64,000 nt of DNA from Pyronema omphalodes (taxonomy: Eukaryota; Ascomycota; Pezizomycetes; Pezizales; Pyronemataceae). How positions within the stretch are numbered: position 1 is the stretch's first letter; each line of letters begins with the position of its first letter. The stretch spans positions 124,001 through 188,000 of the forward strand of contig JAJJXM010000072.1 in NCBI GenBank assembly GCA_024516155.1, given 5' to 3'. A program made the translations under genes and the position numbers. Under the pieces are notes generated by a model. That model saw nothing but the letters and a program-made list of their open reading frames with translations. It did not search any database and had not been told where the DNA came from. This document shows positions 11,086 to 21,360 of the stretch, piece after piece.

Positions 11086-14000
11086 TGAGGAGGTGGTTGA
11101 AACGGTGATTGGGGATTGAGGATTGAGGATCAAGGGCTGAGGATTACATTTTGCGTTGTGGACTCGGGGTGAGGTGGTTGCTGTGTTGCTGTGTTGCAGT
11201 CGCGGGACCGAGGTTGTGGGTGGGGGAGACGCGATTACCCGTGATCCAGGTTTGGTTGATGATAGCCGAGCTGTGGGCTGTTTTGATTACTACATGTAGT
11301 TGCTGGATTTGGTTGAAAAACTTTGAAACAAATATGGAGTTTTGGTTTATTATTTGATAATTGGAAGTAATGAGTAAAATGTTAAATTTTTCCCCAATAG
11401 TATACAAATATTTACACGACTAGTTGCAAATGCATAGACCGGCATATCATCATTCAAATGCTCGCCCTGTCCCTACTTTGGATAGTCATCTCGGAACCTG
11501 TTCCTTTATCAAACTAAACTATGTCATAATCATTTAAAGAAGTCTCAGTCTTCCTGCGCTTCAAGCCAAGTCATTTGGCCCAAACCATCGCAGCTCGACT
11601 ATCGCGGCTCAACATCGAAGCGCGCTGGAACAGTGTTATTTAAGTAATTAGGCGTTACGGATTATACAATTCCGCCACATATCATCTTCCAAGCTCGCCT
11701 TAATTGTACAGTCCAACATCATAACTCGAAGCTTGATGTAATTCATCAATACAGTGCCTATTACTGACCTACAGTGGTTCAAAGGCCTCCAATGGGACAC
11801 ATCGCTTTATTATAAAGAAATTTATAATCAGGTCCTTTCAACTTCTTAATTCCCTTCACCAGGAATCTGAGCAAACAAGGCTCCAAAATGTAACGACGAG
11901 AATGAAAACCAGCAGGAAGAAGAGAGGTGGCACAGACCCAAGAAATGAAGTGCGCTCTGGGGCGGATCCCAGCGAGATTCTAAGGTAACAGCTAGAGCCT
12001 CGAAATATATTTAGACTGTAGCATACGTCATAACCTTAAGGTTGGGAACGTTCAAGAAAATCAAATGAAATCGAATTCACCAAGTCGTAATCCACCAACT
12101 TCCAAGGCAGAAGGATTCGCCGTCATGCAACCTTGCTGGCTCAGGTCGTTATTTAATTTGTTTCTAGAAATTCCCATTGAGGAACCAGTCCTTAACTGTG
12201 CTGACTTATTGTGTCACTCCACTCTTCAGTAAATATTTGCAAGAAGTATGTGTCCTCACATTCCTAGTTATGTGGAAGCCACTCTGGCATATTTAGATTT
12301 ATAATAGAAAGAGCAATCCCGGTTTCACATTTCAGAAGAATGACCTCTTCCAAGTGCCCCCGGAATAGGAGATCCTTTAACCATGATGACTTCAATGGGT
12401 ACATGGATAACGGGTTGTAAACGCAGAGTTGACGAAAGGAGGAAAGAATCCTTGTATCGGACCCTCGAACCCCCGATTTGACTGTCCGGTCTCACCCTAA
12501 CTTCTTTTGAATTTTCCGGTGGATGTTTTGACCTTGAGCAGAGTATGATCAATCCAGATAGCCGATTATTACAGTAATTTTGAATCTATGATTGTTATCC
12601 GCCAATTAAAAGAAACCCATGCGGGTGTAACCAATCAACGTCATGCCCATCTGCCTATCAGAAACAGCTGTTTTGGCTATGCATTCTTACGTATGTGGAT
12701 GTATAATGGAAGAGTTAGTTTTGAGTCCCAACTCCAGCAGAGTCATTTCGTCCAGGTTTCCCGGAGTAAGGATCCCCTTCAAAGATAATGGTTCCAGTAC
12801 GCACATGGATAACGGTTCACCAATACAAAAGTGATGAAAGAACCCTTATATCGGACCGTTTTCCTATCAGAAACTGTTGTTAGGTTCAGCAGTTATGCAC
12901 TCTTACAGCGGCAGTTTTCAGTCCCAAGTCCAGGAAGCATCATATTTGAAGAGATGGCGGATGGTACAGGTTTGGGCATAGATAACGGTTTGTAACGGCA
13001 GAAATCATGAAAGAAGCCTTGTATCGGACCCTTAAACCCCCCAGTTTAACGGTCTGGCATTGTAGTAGAGCATCTTTCAGCCTGGTCGCCGATATTGTGG
13101 TAATTTTGATCATCTGGTCGTTATCCGGCAATTAAACGAAGCCTATGTAGGTGTATTTAATTTACTTCGTGTCCGTTAGTCTATCAGAAACTGCGGTTAG
13201 GTTCAGTATTTATGCACTCTTGCGTATGTAGATGTATAATGGAAGAGTTAGTTTTCAGTCCCAACTCCTGCAGAGTCATTATGTCCAGGTTTCCCCGAGT
13301 AAGGATCCCCTTCAAAGATAATGGTTCCAGTAGGTACATGGATAACGGTTTGCAAACGTAAAAGTGATCGAAGAAGCCTTGTATCGGACCCTCGCCCCCC
13401 AAATCTGACGGTTTAGTCCAATCTTTTTAGACAACCTTGTAATATACGTGGACCTGTAGTGGAGTATCTTCAATCCTGATATCCTAAATTCCGATAATTT
13501 GGACTTCCTGATCGTTATCCGTCAATTAAACGAAGCCTATGTCAGTGTAATTGATTGACCTCGTGTCGGTTCGCTTACCAGAAACGTTTGTTGGATTCGA
13601 TACTTATGCAGTGATAGAAAGGAATACGGGGACCAACTTTAGATCTTTTATAGCTTGCGGAACGAAGACTTTTGGGCGTTGTGACTCGATATGAACCGTT
13701 AGCCAAGATATTTGTTGGGATAACGGTGCTGAAAAAATCCCTGATTCACCGACAGGCATGCGTGGGACAAGTTCGGTTATACCCTAGGAGGCTAACGGAC
13801 ATTAAGATAAAAAGGTAATCGGGAAGGAGTCTTAGACGTATTTCCAAGGAAGAGAACAAGGGAGAAACGGAGGCGGATGTAAAGACAAATGTGAAACGAG
13901 ATATTCAACGGGATCAGAAAGTTAGAGACTGCTAGAAACTTTGTAGGACCATAGTACTGTCCAGGCAGAGCACACATGTTGTTGTTCATAAAGCTTCTAC

Positions 14001-14827
14001 TCATTGCATGAATAAACTTTAGATCGTGTAAACCCGTGGTAATTCTAAAAGGCAACTGAGTTATTGCATCTCACAGGCTATGGGTACTCTGTTGGGTTCT
14101 TTAGATGTTCTCAAACGGCAAAAAACCATCTGAGAACTGTATAAAATCACATGAATCACAGAATACCGTTCAAGTTTTGGTTTTCGTATTTGTCCTCTGT
14201 GTTCGTGATCAGTGATTCTTTTGTGTTCGTGGTTTCAAACCTGCCTTCAGCTGAGGCAACAACGTCAAGGGGTTTTGATTTGTCCTTTTTTTTTTGAATG
14301 TATGCCGTCATCATGGACCGAATGGCTTTAGTCCCAATTTTGTGTTCTCTTGCTTGTTTTCTTTACAACTAAGAAGCGATCTTGCAGCTTTCCGATCCTT
14401 CATTGCACCAACCATCCCGATTGCATCGAGTAATTGGTTTCTGACTGATTCCGTACCCCGATTCTTTGGTACGTTAGTAATTCGTCTTCGTCTATTCGGG
14501 CCAAGGCGGTGTCAGGCACTTCCTCGTACAAAATCGTCGGTTGACTGAGCGCCGTTGACATTCTCGCAAGCTGGAAGGGATATCGGAGTTTGCAGCTGTT
14601 GCACGGGTGCCATGTCGTCATAGTCGACTCTGGTCAACGGATTTGAGACAGGGTCCTTTCGGATCCGCGTCCGAGCGCTAAAATCAAGCCGCCGTCTCGG
14701 TTTATGTACATAGGCTAAAGCTAGCCGCCTGCCACGCGACGGTTAATTCATGACGTACGTACGAATGAGTGACATACCCCGCTTAATACCCGCCACTATA
14801 ACCTCCGCAGCCCCCCAGCAACTCCCA
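11086..14827. other. Long intergenic region with diverged tandem repeats, no supportable gene
   Basis: About 3.7 kb. ORFs here are short and lack motifs. The only structure I see is the set of diverged repeats at about 12310-13620 (listed separately). The remainder is ordinary AT-leaning sequence. Confidence 0.6.
12310..13620. repeat. Diverged tandem repeat, unit about 530 bp, with partial copies
   Basis: Recurring blocks appear in the same order: TATCGGACC (about 12452, 12851, 13022, 13383), GTTATCCG-CAATTAAA (about 12594, 13119, 13514), ATCAGAAAC (about 12657, 12867, 13182, 13579) and ATGGAAGAGTTAGTTTT (about 12706 and 13237, 531 bp apart). One unit (about 12850-12950) appears internally shortened. 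No ORF runs through the array, so it is a decayed repeat rather than a gene family. Confidence 0.7.
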
Positions 14828-15728
14828 ATGCCCCCCCTCTCGCTCGCCTCGACTGTTCGCCTTTCCAGTGGGTACCTGATGCCCCGCATCGGCCTGGGAG
14901 TCTACCAAACGTATCTTCTCCTACTCCCTTCCATTGCAACTCACTAACACAAATGATAGACCTATCGCAGAATGCCCTCGTGTTGTCTCTACAGCCCTCA
15001 GTATTGGCTACAGACATATCGATTCTGCAACGTCATACCGTAATGAACGGCCATGTTCTATTGCCATAGCTGCCTCCGATATCCCTCGGTCAGATGTCTT
15101 TTTCACCACCAAGCTACCACCGAAATTGAGAGGTTACGAGAAAACTAAAGAGTCCATCAATGGAGTTCTTGCCGAAAACCCAGAGTTGAATGGGTATATT
15201 GATTTATACCTAATCCATGCACCATATGGAACGCCAGAAGATAGAAGAGGACAGTGGCGGGCTATGGTTGAGGCACAGAAAGATGGAAAGATTCGGAGTT
15301 TAGGGGTCAGCAATTATGGAGTTCAACATCTTGATGAGCTGAAGGGATGGATAGATGCTGGTGATGGCGGGATTATCAGCGTTGGACAGTGGGAGCTTCA
15401 CCCATGGCTGGGAAGGAAGGATATTGTCGGTTGGTGCCAGAGAGAGGGTGTTGCTATACAAGCGTGGAGTCCCCTCGTTAGGGCTACGAGGATGGAGGAT
15501 CCACTGTTGGCACCACTGGTTAAGAAGTATGCAAAAACCCCAGCTCAAATTTTAATAAGATGGAGTTTGCAAATGGGTTTTACGCCACTACCGAAGAGCA
15601 TCCACGACGAGAGAATCAGGGAAAATGCGGACGTGTTCGATTTCGAATTAACTCGCGAGGAGATGGACACTTTAGATACGGAAATGTATGAGCCATGTAG
15701 TTGGGATCCGACTAAGGAGAGAATTTAA
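14828..15728 (+). CDS. Aldo-keto reductase
   Basis: NAD(P)H-dependent carbonyl reductase of the aldo-keto reductase superfamily, 283 aa. Two exons: 14828-14910 and 14960-15728. The 49-nt intron has donor GTATCT, branch ACTAAC and acceptor GATAG and splits the GVYQT codon. The catalytic tetrad is visible: Asp and Tyr in YRHIDSATSYRNE, Lys in FFTTKL and His in LYLIHAP. The C-terminal cofactor segment PLPKSIHDERIREN is typical (K-S and R contacts). The start MPPLSLAS was chosen because family members usually begin just before the first strand; an upstream in-frame Met at 14750 would add 26 residues. Cytosolic; substrate not predictable. Confidence 0.9.
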
Positions 15729-15996
15729 CCAACTCATATACTTATCAAATACCGTCTTGAGAAAATCTTCTCTGAAGCGTTCAGTTGCACCGAAAGCAGA
15801 CGCTGTCACGATCACCAATCAAACTGACGCCCAGTCAGATGTTCCACCTTCCCTCCCAATTTCCCTTACTCCCTCTCGCCAGTGACCCGTCTCTAACCGT
15901 GACAGCTTGAATGCCAGTTCTTGCTGGCGTGTGAAGTCTCCTTCCGGCAATTACGAAAAAAAAAATCGAGCATAAGGGATGACAGGTAAAAAAAGA

Positions 15997-16078
15997 TGGA
16001 GCAGTAGGGGATCGAACCCTAGGCCTTTCGCAGAATTGCAAATGCAAAGCGAACGCGCTACCACTGCGCCACAACCCC
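15997..16078 (-). tRNA. tRNA-Ala(UGC) with a 10-nt intron
   Basis: Folds by hand as a cloverleaf of 72 nt after removal of 10 nt. The acceptor GGGGTTG pairs with CTGCTCC with one T-T mismatch and has the G3-U70 wobble pair that marks alanine tRNAs. The D arm is GCGC/GCGC, the anticodon stem TTCGC/GCGAA and the T arm TAGGG/CCCTA with TTCGATC loop. The anticodon loop begins TTTGCA and is followed by an inserted TTTGCAATTC before the 3' stem. Discriminator A. A TTTT run just downstream is a plausible Pol III terminator. Confidence 0.9.
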
Positions 16079-16631
16079 AGTTATTGAACGAGCAGCATAT
16101 TAATATCTAACCTGTATTAAATGTTACCGTCAAAACCTGCATCTACATTATTATTCCCCGAGTGCTCACGGAGGATTTTCGCATGGCAATGAGGCACGAT
16201 CGACGTTTTTCCTGTCAAAGGATTCATTGGTAATACATAATTCATTTGACGTTGCTGGTACCGAGGATACGGTGTTCATTGTAAACATCATATCAAACTT
16301 AGGTCTCTGCCGTTTACCATAGATAGCAGTCACCTGCACCAGAGCTACAGGTCCGCACCGTGGCCACTGCCGTTTAATGGAGTTTTAGATGGCCTTATAT
16401 TCAGAGATTTGGCCGCCGACACCATAAATTCGTAAAGTTTCCCTCATACTTTTTTCGCAACCTCTAAGCTTGCAAGTAAAGTTAGAGTGGAGTTTCGATC
16501 AAAGCTACCTCCAACTGTATGTACTCGAGCTGGAGCTCTAACCCCATATATCCCTCACCACCTTCTAATCACACACAGTCTCTATCGCGCCCACGCGACC
16601 CGATACTTTACGAATCTCGCCAGAAGGAACC
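16079..16631. other. Intergenic region upstream of the zinc-knuckle gene
   Basis: 553 bp with no supportable gene. It must include the promoter of the plus-strand gene at 16632. No clear core promoter element was identified. Confidence 0.4.
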
Positions 16632-17813
16632 ATGCCGCGGAAAAATAAGTGTTGGAAATGTGGTTCCTTTAATCACAAAGCAACCAACAAAAACTGCCCT
16701 CGCTCGCAGAAGGCAAAGAAGAAGTTTTCCAACCGGGAATCGAGCGATTCCGAGCAGAATCAGGGGAACTTACCTTACCCCCAACAGTCTCTCTATCTAC
16801 CCCCGATGCGACTCAATCCGCCTGGTCACAATTCAATGAATACCCAGTTTGGCGAGTCTGACCAGGAAATCGGAGACCCCAACGAGTCAGAGAGTGAAAG
16901 GGATAGTTTACGCTCTCACGAACACGGTGGATCGGAAGAACGTGGCATGTCCTTCATGCCAAATTGTTCCGCAGATGGATTTAATAAAAGAGAGCGCCGC
17001 AGAATAATCAACGATTTCATCCGTTCAATTAAAAGGAACCGCAATTATCAACGCTCGATTGTTCTCCCCAGACCCTGGGAAAACCATCCCTCCACCGCCT
17101 CTGGCTCTCGGGCAGTCAGTAGCAACCGATATCGAAGCCACCGCCGCCATCCATACGCAGATTCCGACCAAAGATACGCTGTCGACCATTCCGCAGGTAC
17201 CCACTTCAGGACCAACAATACTACTACTAACGAGGCCATGAGTCACGGAGGGCCCGAAGAGGTCTCCACACCTCGCCTCGGACCGATGGTCTCGGGCTTT
17301 TTACCTCAACAACTCTCGGAGCATCAAGAGAACCTCCGACCTATGGTCTCAGGCTTTTTGCCGCACCAACTCTCGGAGAATCGAGAGAACCTCCGGCCGA
17401 TGGTCTCTGGCTTTTTGCCGCACCAACTCTCGGAGAATCAAGAGAACCTCCAGCCGATGGTCTCTGGCTTTTTACCCCACCAACTCTTCGATGAGGCTGA
17501 CGACGTCGACGTAGGAGTCAACGATAACGAGGATGTCTACGATCGAGAGTCGAGCGACGACGAATCCGAACGTATTGTCTTCGCCTTCGCACCTTCCAGG
17601 CCCAGCTTCCAAACAGAACGAGAGTTCATGGAATGGGCTGACCGGCCCGAGAACAATCCTTTGCTGAATACGCATTGGCATACTCCTTTCAACTATCTTG
17701 GACCCCGCAACCAGGTCACAGAGCCACATAGGATCACTTATGGGCGCGGCCACCAGGGTTGGAGAGAGTGTCGTAGCATGGGCACTGGTTTGGGAAATCC
17801 CTTCCCATTATAA
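16632..17813 (+). CDS. Unrecognised zinc-knuckle protein with 19-residue tandem repeats
   Basis: Single open frame, 393 aa, intronless as read. The extreme N-terminus is a CCHC-like knuckle at residues 7-22, CWKCGSFNHKATNKNC, spaced CX2CX4HX6C, longer between His and the last Cys than the retroviral CX2CX4HX4C type. It is followed by a basic, Ser-rich and acidic low-complexity middle. Residues about 218-290 hold three full copies and one partial copy of PMVSGFLPHQLSENQENLR. The C-terminus is acidic, then has a short aromatic segment (EFMEWADRPENNPLLNTHWHTPFNYLG). No known domain otherwise. The same stretched knuckle occurs three times in the protein at 30191-33904. A nucleic-acid-binding role is inferred only from the knuckle. 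It could be a lineage-specific gene. Confidence 0.65.
   Translation: MPRKNKCWKCGSFNHKATNKNCPRSQKAKKKFSNRESSDSEQNQGNLPYPQQSLYLPPMRLNPPGHNSMNTQFGESDQEIGDPNESESERDSLRSHEHGGSEERGMSFMPNCSADGFNKRERRRIINDFIRSIKRNRNYQRSIVLPRPWENHPSTASGSRAVSSNRYRSHRRHPYADSDQRYAVDHSAGTHFRTNNTTTNEAMSHGGPEEVSTPRLGPMVSGFLPQQLSEHQENLRPMVSGFLPHQLSENRENLRPMVSGFLPHQLSENQENLQPMVSGFLPHQLFDEADDVDVGVNDNEDVYDRESSDDESERIVFAFAPSRPSFQTEREFMEWADRPENNPLLNTHWHTPFNYLGPRNQVTEPHRITYGRGHQGWRECRSMGTGLGNPFPL
17283..17487 (+). repeat. 57-bp coding tandem repeat (3 full copies, 1 partial)
   Basis: Units at 17283-17339, 17340-17396, 17397-17453 and partly 17454-17487, each beginning with codons for PMVSGFLP. Copies differ mainly by single bases and all keep the frame. 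Confidence 0.9.
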
Positions 17814-18519
17814 AAGCCTCGCTAGATACAAGGATGGTTTGGAGTCTGCATATATAAGGCGTTTTAGGCATGGAAATATTTACGGTGATAAGGGGTAATG
17901 ACTTATTGGCGTTGGCGAGAAAAGTAACGTAGGGAACATCATAATGAGATCTTAATGATAATGTAATATTAATCATAATGTAATATAAAAACTTTATTAC
18001 AGGTTCTGGCTACTGTCATTTCTGGCTACTGTCATTTCTGGCTACTGTCATTTCTGGCTACTGTCATTTCTTTGTACATAGGAACTTGAGGAACTTGGGC
18101 GGAAGGAATAAAACGATATCTTCGCGCCTATAATTGTGTACCATGTGCAATCTTCTATGTGTTCTGATCGCCGTGAAACGTTCGTGAGGTTTATAATCAT
18201 CTATTCATTTGTTGAATCATCTGCTGATCAAAGGAATAAATCCCATAAACGTTCTTTACCTGTGTCATGAGATTGAGTGATATATCATGTCTAGTGTGGA
18301 ATCGCGAACCGTGAATAGTGTTTAGCTTGCAAAACGTGTCTCGTATTGAAATTTACATCTAATGATCATGACATCATCCATGACGCCATCCATCCTTTAG
18401 CCATCAGTCCGTGCTATATGCATAAACCCGCCCCTCACACACGATCAAATCAATACATAAACCTACATTTCTCCCCGCCTTACATAGCAATCCCATCTTT
18501 CATCAATATATATATTACA
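17814..18519. other. Intergenic region with a 4x16-bp microrepeat
   Basis: 706 bp between convergent genes. At 18008-18071 the unit GGCTACTGTCATTTCT is repeated four times without change. No gene is supported. The 3' ends of both neighbouring transcripts should lie here. Confidence 0.7.
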
Positions 18520-21360
18520 TTACAGCGTTCCTCTTCTCGCCTCCAAATGTTCCCATTCCCCAGGGCCCTGAACCACCGCCATAGTAGGATCCTTCCCAAA
18601 CTTAAACCCCTCCAATAAAGGTTCCTTATCGATTCCCAAATGTCTATTTCCATCTCTTCCCACAAACCAACCAAAGCCATAAGTATTTCCAATTCCCTTC
18701 AACTTCTCTTTTCTCTGCGCTGTGCTTTGCTGTTCTGTTCCGCCGAAATCTGTTAACATTTTCGATTGATGAATAAACGCCAGAACTGATGATATTGTCC
18801 CCGGTTGTCGGGGAAGGAAGGTTCTTCTTCGCTTTTTTAATACGATTGCCCCTGTGAAGAGAACTATTACAAAGATGATGATAGCGAGAATAAAACTTAA
18901 TAAGCTACTGGTCATACTTTCCTCACCACCCTGGGCGTCCAGAGATCCGAGGACGACGGTAAGGATTTCGATTAACACCGTCACAAAGGTAACCCAGGCA
19001 AGTAATAAATGTCCATTAGAAAGTGCTTTGAAGATAATAAACCCCGGGATCGTAGCGGTGTAGTCAAGGGTTAAAACACTACTATCTGCATGGCGTTTAT
19101 ATAATAACCAAAATGGTTCTAGGATCCGCATTTCTTTTTCTAGTAACTCCCAGATGGATTTGATCAGAATGGAAATTCCGGTGATAACCCAGGGTGCTTT
19201 ATCGATGACGACATTTGCGGTGTTATTGTAAACAACGAAAGGTAGGATAACTAGCATGCTGAAAATGAAAGCTAGAAAAGGACCGACTCCTTCTGTTCGA
19301 AGAAGAAGTGGATGAGGGTTCTGGGCTTTGGGAATATACCCATTCATGTCGATTTCATCTTTTTTTAGGGCTTGAGCTTGCCATAAGGCTCCTTTGTGAA
19401 GGATATAGGTTCGTTTGTTGAGCTGTTTATGGATTTCTTCTTCACTTGCTAGGTCTAGGTTGGCGAAATCCATGAGGATGTGGGAGCGATTTGCCATTGC
19501 TGCTACACCGGCAATTCCGGATGGGTCCCCGAGTAAACCGCTTCGGCGATGGGTGAGTTTCCAGACAACGTAAATCGCACAGACAACGATGGCGGCTAAT
19601 GTGACTTCCAGAAGTCGTGTCCAGAGAGCGTCGACTACTAGGCGCTTGGTCATTTTATCAACATTTATGCCCTCTCCTTTCATTTTTTGTCGTTCTTTTT
19701 GGGAGGGATCAACTCGGATGAGAACGGAGAGAAAGATAGGAACTGCAGAAGAGGCGAGGAAGTTTATAAATCCCCCTGCTGCAACTACGAATTGTCGATA
19801 TTTCAAGGCGGCGTAGGGAACCATCGGGGACCAGACTGTGTGATATTCAATGTTGAGACTTTCTGCGGCTAAGGCTCCTTTTGATCCTTTACTGAGTTGA
19901 TAATATGGCTCGCTTCGTTTCAGTTCCTCGTCAGTGACTTTCCAGAGGATACCGTAGAGAACTCCGATTACTGTTGGAACGTATTTCCAGATGGCGAATT
20001 GTAATACGTCGAGGTCCTCAATGTCGACATAGGCGAATAATCCTCCTCCTTTTCGGATTTTTTGCTGATCGGAAACGTAATAGAGATATTCAACGGATGC
20101 CATCATGGCTATTGTGAGGATGATGAAGCCAATGAGGTACCAGGTTTGCAGCACTATTGGTTTCCAGTTGGGGATAACACGACCTTGGGGGTAAGTCAGA
20201 TAATGTTCCCGGGTGATTTTTAGAAAAGAAAAAAAGGGTACTTACCAGGAGAAAAATAGAAACTTTGGGAACTTGTATCTTCAATCGTTCCCTGACGTTG
20301 TACTCTTCCATAATTCTCTTCACCCGGCAAAAATAAAATGTCAGCAGGGCTCCTTATTAATCACCTCCAACCTCCCCATAATAAATTGCTGAAGCAACAT
20401 ACCCAACATCGGTGTATCCAACCCCGTCAAATTACTCAAATCATAAACCTCTCCCGTACCCGTATACGCCATATCCTCAAACTGATGTTCCTCCATTGCC
20501 TTCCTCGCCTCCGACGGGACCGCAAACTCCGGACCAAAAGTGCTAATATCAAACGCAATCACCTCATCCCTTTCATTCAGTTCTCTATAATCCTCCTCCC
20601 TCTGTTCCATCCTCGAACCTCTCCAACGATCTGAATTTCTCGGTCTTCTCACACTCCCCATAATCCTACTTCCAAGCCGATATGCTAATGATCCACTTCT
20701 TTTCATCCGCTGTGTTTCCGGATCCCCCATGCTACGGGTTCTTTCATACCCTTCCGCGTAATCCAACGGTACCTTCGGTGGTGGTGGTGCAGTGGGAATA
20801 TCATAGCCAGATTCCTGCTTTCCCGGCATACCGCTTTCTTGATCATTATCTTGTCCATAACTCCAGCGATTTGCCCCGCTGTTCCCCCGTAATAGGCCGA
20901 CTTCTGAATCCCCTCGACGAGGCGGGGTGACGTTGTAGTGGGCTGGAGGACTAAACGGCGTTATGGGATCGTTGTAATATGAGGCTGCTTCGCCGACGGG
21001 TTCTCCATGTCGAGGGGTTTGCGGAGGGGGGTTATTGGGGCTATTATTGTAACCATCGTAACGGCTCCGTTGGGCAGGGGGACTAGCGGACTGTATAGGT
21101 CGAAGCTGCGGGGAGTGTTCGGGGGATTCAAAGTAGGGTGTATCGCTGACAGGACCGGCTTGCCAGCTTGTAGGTGGAGTTGCGTCGTAAGGTGAGAAGG
21201 GGTATGATTGATCGAAGCCTGGTTCTTGGAGATTATTCTGAGAGGTTGTAAGATTATTTCCGTTCGTTCTCGTATTTCGGGGAGCAGAAACTGGCGCGGG
21301 TTGCTCGTAGTATAGTGGATCGTAGTCGGTTATACTGTCGATTCGGGCATGAGTCGACAT
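18520..21360 (-). CDS. DUF3433-family multi-pass membrane protein, with a frame break near 20352
   Basis: Fungal membrane protein of unknown function. The N-terminal third (from 21360) is a disordered Pro/Ser/Tyr-rich cytosolic region. The C-terminal part (20183-18520) has many hydrophobic segments and two DUF3433-like modules: one around WKPIVLQTWYL...SEPYYQLSKG and one around GVGPFLAFIF...ILEPFWLLYK. An intron at 20245-20184 (GTAAGT/CCCAAG) joins SPG to RVIPNWKP. Upstream of that exon the long N-terminal frame runs into TGA at 20340-20342. Moving by one base near 20352 (AAGGAG) restores an uninterrupted frame of about 925 residues. The break could be a real 1-bp insertion, an assembly error or an intron with weak signals. 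Function unknown; probably plasma-membrane or endomembrane. Confidence 0.75.
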
